Below are positions 12,754 through 17,874 of a stretch of 17,874 nucleotides of DNA, in pieces. The DNA comes from Actinomycetes bacterium (GTDB lineage Bacteria > Actinomycetota > Actinomycetes > Mycobacteriales > Mycobacteriaceae). Position 1 is the first letter of the stretch, and every line of letters begins with the position of its first letter. The position numbers and the translations under genes were made by a program. The DNA lies in contig JAEZIA010000200.1 in assembly GCA_023416315.1 (NCBI GenBank), forward strand, positions 1-17,874, written 5' to 3'. The notes under the pieces were generated by a model that saw nothing but the letters and a program-made list of their open reading frames with translations, made no database searches and had not been told where the DNA came from.

Positions 12754-15498
12754 CTACATGAAGATGACCTGAAGTGCCGGCCGGGTGCTGACCCGGGTGC
12801 CGGCAAATCGCAGAATGTTCGCCGCCATCTTGCGGTAAACCGCTGGAGCCAGCGGAAGTTGCGCTTGCGTGTCGAACTGGGCGGCGATGGTGCCATAACT
12901 CGGCGCGGCGTGGTAGGCGTAGTCCAGGCAGTTCGGGCAGGAACTGTTTGACGTGTACCAGTAGATACCTTTGGTATCGGTGTTCCACATGCTGTCCGAA
13001 TGACTGAACCTGTTGGGGACAGGATCGTTCGTGTCGATGAAAGCGATTGCATCCGAACCAAAGTCGGTGGTCGTCTTGATGAGCGGTGCCGCGAAGAGAA
13101 CGACTGAGGTCACGTTGGCTTTGTAGGTACCGGCTGCGGCGTAGTTCTGCATCTGCTGGCCGCCGTTGCTGTATCCCACCAGCTGGATTTCCTTGGGCTT
13201 GCCGAATGCCACGTAGGCCTTGTCGATGTAGTCCTGCACATCGCGACGCAGCAGGCCGCCGTTCGAAAAGACGGCGTCAGCGGTCGATTCCACCGTTTGG
13301 GTCATGCCGGACATGTAGACGACCATGCGGTACTTGCCGTCCTTGCCTTTGATCTTCTCGGCGTAGATGGTGTCCGATTGCGACGGCAGCTTGAGTAGCA
13401 ATCCGGCCGCGCTGGACGGACCGCCCAATGGCGACACGGCGACCTTGACCAGCACAGACGTCGACCCGCCGTGGGCGTCTTTGACGGTCACCGTGAACGT
13501 GTCGGTCTTGTCCAGGCTGATGGCGCCCGGCGCTTCGGCGGCGAGCCGGGCGGTGACCGACGGTGTGTAGGTGAAGGTTCCCTTCTCGCCGAACACCACG
13601 GTTCCCTTGGTCGGGGTGGTGGCGGTGTAGGTCAAGGTGTCTTTGTCGGCGTCGCTGGCTTTGATCGTGCCGGTGACCACTCCGGTGATGGCGACAGGAC
13701 TCTTCACGCTCGCCTTCACCCCGCTCGGTGCGGAGTTCTTCGGACTGATCGTCACTGTCACCGGCACCGAGACCTTCGCTCCCACGCCGTTGGTGATGGT
13801 CACGGTGAACGTCGCGGTCTTGTCCGTTGCGGTGGCGGTGATCGAGGATGCGGCATGGCGCGCAGCAGCCGATGGCGTGAAGGTGAATGATCCGGTGGAG
13901 GTGATCTTCACCTTGCCTTTGGTTGTCGTGCTCACGGTGTATTTCAGTGTTTTGTCGCCGGGGTTGCCCCACGTGACCGATCCGGTGACGACACCGTTGC
14001 TGGCTTTGGGGATTCCCACCGTCACGGTGAACGACGGGTAGGCGTCGACGACAGCGACATTCGCCCACTGGCCGGCGAGGTAGATCCGCTTGCCGTCGGG
14101 GCTCACCGCCAGATCGCGGCCGTAGCCTTGGAATTGGGACGAGACCGTCGCGTCGAGGGTGCTGATCGGCTGCAGGGTTCGAGCATCGATCGTATAGAGG
14201 GCAGTTGTCGAGCTGACGTATACGTACGCACCGTCGGGGCTCAGGGCGGCATCACTTGCCGGGTAGGCGGATACGTAAGTCTTGGCTTCCCACCCGCCGG
14301 TGGCCACGCTGATGACGCCGACGCTGGCGGCGTAGGTTCCGGCATCGGACAAGGTGACATACACCTTGCTGCCATCGGGACTCGCGACGACACTACCGCC
14401 GAAGCGGGCACCGCCGGTCGTCGTGAGGTAGCTGGTCGCGCCGGTGACCAGATCGACTCGGGCCATGGTGGTGCCAACCGGAGTCTTGGAACCGGCCACC
14501 ATGACGACCGGGACCACCCAAGCCGTCCTGCTGTCGGGGCTGATCGCCACCTCGCCGGGAATCGTCGCCAGCGTGGTGTCCATGATCAGGCCGGGCAGCG
14601 TGCCGTCGAGCTGTGGTGCCATGACGCCTCGCCTGGTGGCGTCGAGGACGGCGAACGTGCCGTCGGAGCAGCCGACGACAATCGACTTCTCGTTGGGAGT
14701 GACCGCGACAGACACCAGGCTCGGGTTGATGTTGACATAACTGCCGATGGTTTTGCCCGATTGCGCGTCGATGATCCCGATCACGCCGGTGGCCGGATCC
14801 CATTGTGTGCCAGCGCCCTTCGTGCCGACAGCGTAGATGAGCCCGCTCGGACCGACGGCGATCTTGGTGACGGCGAAACCGGGGCTGATCGTCGACTTGA
14901 CTTTGTAGGTCCGGGAATCGATGACCGAGATCGACGTGTTCGGACCCACCGCGGTGAGGTTTCCGGGGACGGCGTAGAGGGTGTTGTTATCGGGGCTGAC
15001 GGCCAAGGTCAGTAGACCACTGAGCGCGATCGATCCCACGAATATGGGGTTGGGCGCCGGTGCGGTTGCTTCGACTGTGGGGGCCGCGCTTGCGGCGGCC
15101 CGCGGGGCCCGACCGGCCGTCCCGATGGCGGGCTCGACCGATCGCCCGGGCGGTACGGCTCCCAGCAGCGAGGCCAGGGCCGGCACCATCACGGTGGCGC
15201 GGCCAGGCAGTTTGGGTGTCGATGCCGCGAGAAGCCGGGGTGGGGCGCCGGAGCCTGCGATGCGGGCGGGCGAGGACACCGGTTTCTTGAAGCTGTGGGG
15301 GGCGGTGGTCCTCTTTGTCGATCCCGTGCCCGCGGTCGCCGCCGAACCCGCGCTCCGGGCCGATGATGAGCCGCTGGTCGAGGATTCCGACGGGCTCGCC
15401 TGCGCGACGGTTGCGCCCGCGACCGCCAGCGCAGCTCCGATCCCCAACGCCGCCGCCAAGCCGCCGACCCGCCCGACGATGTGCGCCGCAGCCACCAT
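12754..15498 (-). CDS. Exported propeller-Ig-lipase fusion: N-terminal beta-propeller, two VCBS-like domains, C-terminal GxSxG hydrolase
   Basis: This 914-residue protein starts MVAAAHIVGRVGG. ATG 15498 follows GGGGGAG closely. A signal peptide covers 1-34 (GGLAAALGIGAALAVAGA ... VAQA), then a Ser/Ala/Pro linker to about 150. Residues 155-487 are propeller-like repeats carrying VSPD(G/N)xxxYxxP and ISVID(S/A)xT motifs. Two Ig/cadherin-like domains follow, at about 490-585 (VGIPKASNGVVTGSVTW ... FTFTPSAAARH) and 590-690 (GVVTGTIKASDADKDTLTYT ... FTYTPSVTAR). The C-terminal 220 residues look like an alpha/beta hydrolase. IQLVGYSNGGQQM supplies Ser777 in GYSNG. FAAP and then AFIDTNDPVPN (Asp825) recall class 3 lipases. 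YAYHAAPSYG (His863) would complete a triad. CPNC (854-857) lies nearby. I infer an extracellular esterase or lipase; substrate is unknown. The Ig-like modules match those of the 1379-aa protein. Confidence 0.82.
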   Translation of the reverse strand: MVAAAHIVGRVGGLAAALGIGAALAVAGATVAQASPSESSTSGSSSARSAGSAATAGTGSTKRTTAPHSFKKPVSSPARIAGSGAPPRLLAASTPKLPGRATVMVPALASLLGAVPPGRSVEPAIGTAGRAPRAAASAAPTVEATAPAPNPIFVGSIALSGLLTLAVSPDNNTLYAVPGNLTAVGPNTSISVIDSRTYKVKSTISPGFAVTKIAVGPSGLIYAVGTKGAGTQWDPATGVIGIIDAQSGKTIGSYVNINPSLVSVAVTPNEKSIVVGCSDGTFAVLDATRRGVMAPQLDGTLPGLIMDTTLATIPGEVAISPDSRTAWVVPVVMVAGSKTPVGTTMARVDLVTGATSYLTTTGGARFGGSVVASPDGSKVYVTLSDAGTYAASVGVISVATGGWEAKTYVSAYPASDAALSPDGAYVYVSSTTALYTIDARTLQPISTLDATVSSQFQGYGRDLAVSPDGKRIYLAGQWANVAVVDAYPSFTVTVGIPKASNGVVTGSVTWGNPGDKTLKYTVSTTTKGKVKITSTGSFTFTPSAAARHAASSITATATDKTATFTVTITNGVGAKVSVPVTVTISPKNSAPSGVKASVKSPVAITGVVTGTIKASDADKDTLTYTATTPTKGTVVFGEKGTFTYTPSVTARLAAEAPGAISLDKTDTFTVTVKDAHGGSTSVLVKVAVSPLGGPSSAAGLLLKLPSQSDTIYAEKIKGKDGKYRMVVYMSGMTQTVESTADAVFSNGGLLRRDVQDYIDKAYVAFGKPKEIQLVGYSNGGQQMQNYAAAGTYKANVTSVVLFAAPLIKTTTDFGSDAIAFIDTNDPVPNRFSHSDSMWNTDTKGIYWYTSNSSCPNCLDYAYHAAPSYGTIAAQFDTQAQLPLAPAVYRKMAANILRFAGTRVSTRPALQVIFM

Positions 15499-15575
15499 GT
15501 GTCTCCCCCAGTTCCATCGGGGCTGCCGCCATTGTGCGACGTGGTGCAGCAAAGGAGCATGCAGCCTCGAGCGGA

Positions 15576-15581
15576 ACTATA
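15576..15581 (-). promoter_or_regulatory. Candidate -10 box for the lipase-like gene
   Basis: TATAGT on the minus strand (five of six consensus bases) lies within GAGGTTATAGTTCC, an AT-rich island in the 130-base spacer. It is about 78 bases before the ATG. No good -35 is found 16-18 bases upstream; GTGACG occurs too close. The call is weak without a mapped start. Confidence 0.3.
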
Positions 15582-15628
15582 ACCTCACAAACGTCACACC
15601 AGCCGACTTTCTGGCAATGGGTTGCGGC

Positions 15629-17074
15629 TCAGAACGCCCCCTCGTCGCCGGGTTCGGCCTCCAGCACCCCGCGGTTGGTGAACAGCAGCGTCACGAAGTA
15701 GAGCCCGCCGAGGACGATAAGACCGAGGACAATCAGCCCGGGAACCCTTGCTTCATTGGGCGATACGAGCGCGAAGATCGAGAACGCCACCCACACCAGT
15801 GCGATGTAGGCCACCGGGGTTTCGAACCGGCCGAGGCTGAAGCCGCCCGCTTTGGTGTTGAGGCGTTTGCGTACGCAGAGATACAGCACGACGATCCCGC
15901 CGTACAGAACAGCGGGCAGGATCGTCGATGCGACGATCAACTGCAGCAGTGCGTCGCCGGGCAGGATGAGCATCAACGCCGCCCCGATCACCAGGATCAG
16001 GATCGTGGCGGGCACCGGGGTATGGGTGCGCGAGCTGACCTTTCGGAATAGCTGGTGGGCGGGGAACCGGGAGTCGCGGGCCATGGCGAAGGCTTGTCGC
16101 GAGCAGGCGGCGATCATCACCATGCCCGCACCGAACATCGCAAACGTGATGCCGGTCAGCAGGATTCGTTCAGTCACTGGCCCGAGCTGACCGCGAATGA
16201 TCGTGGCCACGGGTGATCCGCTGGTGCTCACGGCGTTGATGTCTTTGATGGCCAGTGTCAAGACGATAACGAACAGCAAGCCGACGGTCGCCGAGACGAC
16301 CACCGAGGAGACGATCGCGCGGGGGACGGTGCGGAACGGATCCTTGGCCTCCTCAGCGAGATTCGCCGCGGAGTCGAAACCGACCAGAGTGGTCAGGCCC
16401 ATGATCATGCCGGCCATCAGTCCACCGCCGATGGCGAAGTAGTTGGGCGCGTCGGCGGCGACACCGCGGGAGACCAGATTGGCGGCGGTGCCATCACCGG
16501 AGAAGACCATGATCGCTCCGAGGACGACGATCAGCAGCGCCAAGATCCCCAATTCGAGTGCCACTGTGGTCGAGGTGACCTTGCCGAGCAGCCGGGTGGA
16601 TGCGATGACGAGCGCGGCCTCGGCGAGCATCAGCGCCAACGTGATCAGTCGGGCGGTACCTTCGTCGGGTGCCATGCCGAGCAGTGGCATGAGGGCTTGG
16701 CTGGCCAGTGCGCTGTTCATCGCGACCACCCCGATAGCGAGGAACCAGAATGTCAGCCAGCCGAAGAACCAACCGACTTTCGGGTTCGCCAGACGTGAGG
16801 CCCACTGATAGGACGAGCCGGTGAGCGCGATGCGCGCGGCGAACTGCGCCACCACCAGCGCGACGAGTGTTTGGCCGGCTGCGGCGATGATCCATAGCCA
16901 GATCCCGACTGGTCCCGAATAGTTCAGCACCGCACCGTAAGTCGCGAAGATCGCGACGAGGACGGAGATGAACGCGAACGATATCGCGAACACTTGGAAG
17001 CCGCCGAGGGTCCGCTTCAGTTCGGGCTGATAGCCCGAATGTCTCAGTTCCTGGTCGGTGGATTCAACGGTCAT
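15629..17074 (-). CDS. APC-superfamily amino-acid/amine permease
   Basis: This 481-residue protein starts MTVESTDQELRHSGYQPELK. ATG 17074 follows GAAAGG, and the start sits inside the end of the MFS gene. After a short cytoplasmic N-terminus with the KRTLGGFQVFAISFAFISV entry, about 12 hydrophobic segments are visible, for example at 30-50, 57-80, 104-122, 143-160, 172-192, 214-232 and 255-278. Four more pairs follow to 467. The loop GFDSAANLAEEAKDPFRTVP (232-251) is the conserved APC element usually read G-x-(E/D)-x-x-A-x-x-x-E-E-x-x-x-P. The overall form is closest to the amino acid-choline (ACT) branch, which carries GABA, choline, ethanolamine or amino acids. The specific substrate cannot be read from sequence. 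It is probably co-transcribed with the overlapping exporter gene. Confidence 0.9.
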   Translation of the reverse strand: MTVESTDQELRHSGYQPELKRTLGGFQVFAISFAFISVLVAIFATYGAVLNYSGPVGIWLWIIAAAGQTLVALVVAQFAARIALTGSSYQWASRLANPKVGWFFGWLTFWFLAIGVVAMNSALASQALMPLLGMAPDEGTARLITLALMLAEAALVIASTRLLGKVTSTTVALELGILALLIVVLGAIMVFSGDGTAANLVSRGVAADAPNYFAIGGGLMAGMIMGLTTLVGFDSAANLAEEAKDPFRTVPRAIVSSVVVSATVGLLFVIVLTLAIKDINAVSTSGSPVATIIRGQLGPVTERILLTGITFAMFGAGMVMIAACSRQAFAMARDSRFPAHQLFRKVSSRTHTPVPATILILVIGAALMLILPGDALLQLIVASTILPAVLYGGIVVLYLCVRKRLNTKAGGFSLGRFETPVAYIALVWVAFSIFALVSPNEARVPGLIVLGLIVLGGLYFVTLLFTNRGVLEAEPGDEGAF

Positions 17075-17874
17075 CGGAGACCTTTCTCGGAGTTGGTGCA
17101 ACCATAGGGGAGAAGCGGGGCTCGGGCGGTGGCTTGAGCAGGATCCACACCGCCACCGCCGAGGTCAGCAGCAGTGCCGAACCGATCCCGGCGGCTGCGG
17201 CGAACCCGTCGGTGAATCCGCTCTTGCTCGCCGTCAGCAGGGAGTGTTCCTGTTCGCGGGACACGGCGGCGATCACGCTGCCGAGCAACGCGATACCGAG
17301 CGCCATGCCTAGCTCGTAGGCGGTCTCGGAGACGCCTGCGGCGGCGCCGGTCCGTTCCGGCGGGACGCTGGTGATGATGATGTCGTTGGCCACCGCGAAG
17401 GCCAGCCCGAGGCCGGCGCCGATGACGAACAGCGCGATCCCGAGCGGCAGATACGGCGTCGTCGGAGTGATCAGCGTCAGCGATGCCAGCGCCGCACCGA
17501 TCACGGCCAGCGCGGTTGAGAGCACCGCGCGCGGTGACCAGTACCGCACGGCCACGCCGGCCAGCACTCCGAAGACCATCGCCGCCACCGCGGCGGGCAG
17601 TTCGGCCAGCCCGGCCTGCAACGGACTGTAGCCGTCGACCAGTTGAAAGAATTGGGACAGGAAGAACAGCACTCCGGACAGGCCAAGGATCGACAACATG
17701 TTGGCGGTGATGACGCCGGAGAACCCGCGGTTGGCGAACAGCCGCACGTCGATCAGCGGATGCGACGCGGCCAGCTGGCGTCGAACGAACAGCGTCAGTG
17801 CCAGTGCACCCACGACGCCGGTGATGACGATGTCGACGTGCAAACCTTGGGCCGCAGCTTGTTTGGCGGCGTAG
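17064..17874 (-). CDS. MFS transporter, DHA2 (EmrB/QacA)-like, C-terminal part (5' end beyond window)
   Basis: The frame runs off the right edge, leaving about 269 codons. Residues include PLIDVRLFANRGFSG, a typical DHA2 element between transmembrane helices 8 and 9. It is followed by helices at VITANMLSILGLSGVLFFLSQ, then the YSPLQAGLAELPAA loop, and further segments. The motif SVPPERTGAAAGVSETAYEL, then GMALGIALLGSV, matches the late conserved region of 14-helix drug-type exporters. The tail is short and Pro/Lys-rich (PTPRKVSDDR). These transporters are proton antiporters, often for drugs, dyes or lipophilic cations; the substrate here is unknown. The last 11 bases overlap the permease start, indicating translational coupling. 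An in-frame TTG at 17843 is not the true start, because conserved MFS sequence continues upstream to the edge. Confidence 0.85.
   Translation of the reverse strand, partial: YAAKQAAAQGLHVDIVITGVVGALALTLFVRRQLAASHPLIDVRLFANRGFSGVITANMLSILGLSGVLFFLSQFFQLVDGYSPLQAGLAELPAAVAAMVFGVLAGVAVRYWSPRAVLSTALAVIGAALASLTLITPTTPYLPLGIALFVIGAGLGLAFAVANDIIITSVPPERTGAAAGVSETAYELGMALGIALLGSVIAAVSREQEHSLLTASKSGFTDGFAAAAGIGSALLLTSAVAVWILLKPPPEPRFSPMVAPTPRKVSDDR

Noticed and set aside
15601..15629. AGCCG ... CGGCT inverted repeat at the permease stop codon as a terminator
   Set aside because: Only five pairs with a 19-base loop, partly inside the stop codon and without a T-tract. It is too weak to call.

Overview
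The window reads as chromosomal DNA of a mycobacterium, most likely a fast-growing Mycolicibacterium-type species. It is strongly GC-rich with G/C-biased third codon positions and GTG starts. It carries families typical of the genus: a deazaflavin (F420)-type nitroreductase-like protein, an Rv0203/Rv1174c-type haemophore-related protein, and several long, low-complexity exported proteins. No rRNA, tRNA, CRISPR array, insertion sequence or phage gene was found, and no gene-free stretch exceeds 300 bases.

Layout. 1-1229: the last codons of an amidohydrolase (+) converge on a DUF2855 protein (-). 1327-5466 (-): a 1379-residue exported protein built from two Ig/cadherin-like (VCBS-type) domains, a 7-repeat YVTN propeller and a 14-copy array of about 50 residues. 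5655-8134: a TetR-family regulator (-) diverges from a two-gene operon (+) encoding a small F420-type oxidoreductase and an FAD-binding oxidoreductase. A 30-bp near-perfect palindrome lies between them. 8234-11923 (+): two exported proteins of unknown function. The first is alanine/valine-rich and apparently all-helical; the second is an asparagine/glycine-rich protein with an exact 20-residue repeat. 11928-12604 (-): a haemophore-like protein preceded by a small Cys/Pro-rich secreted protein. 12754-15498 (-): an exported protein with a propeller, two Ig-like domains and a C-terminal GxSxG lipase-like domain. 15629-17874 (-): an APC amino-acid/amine permease that overlaps the end of an upstream, 5'-truncated MFS drug-type exporter.

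How the parts relate. About two thirds of the window encodes exported or envelope proteins with repetitive folds. The 1379-aa protein and the lipase-like protein share a recognisable Ig-like module (VGIP...GVVTG...TYTP...AAR). This suggests domain shuffling between two loci about 7 kb apart. The TetR/F420/FAD cluster looks like a ligand-inducible redox operon. The MFS/APC pair is translationally overlapped and probably co-transcribed.

The most interesting unexplained items are the 20-residue Asn/Gly repeat protein with its basic tail, its helical partner gene, the propeller-Ig-lipase fusion, and the operator palindrome. All functional statements rest on reading sequence motifs; no database search was possible.
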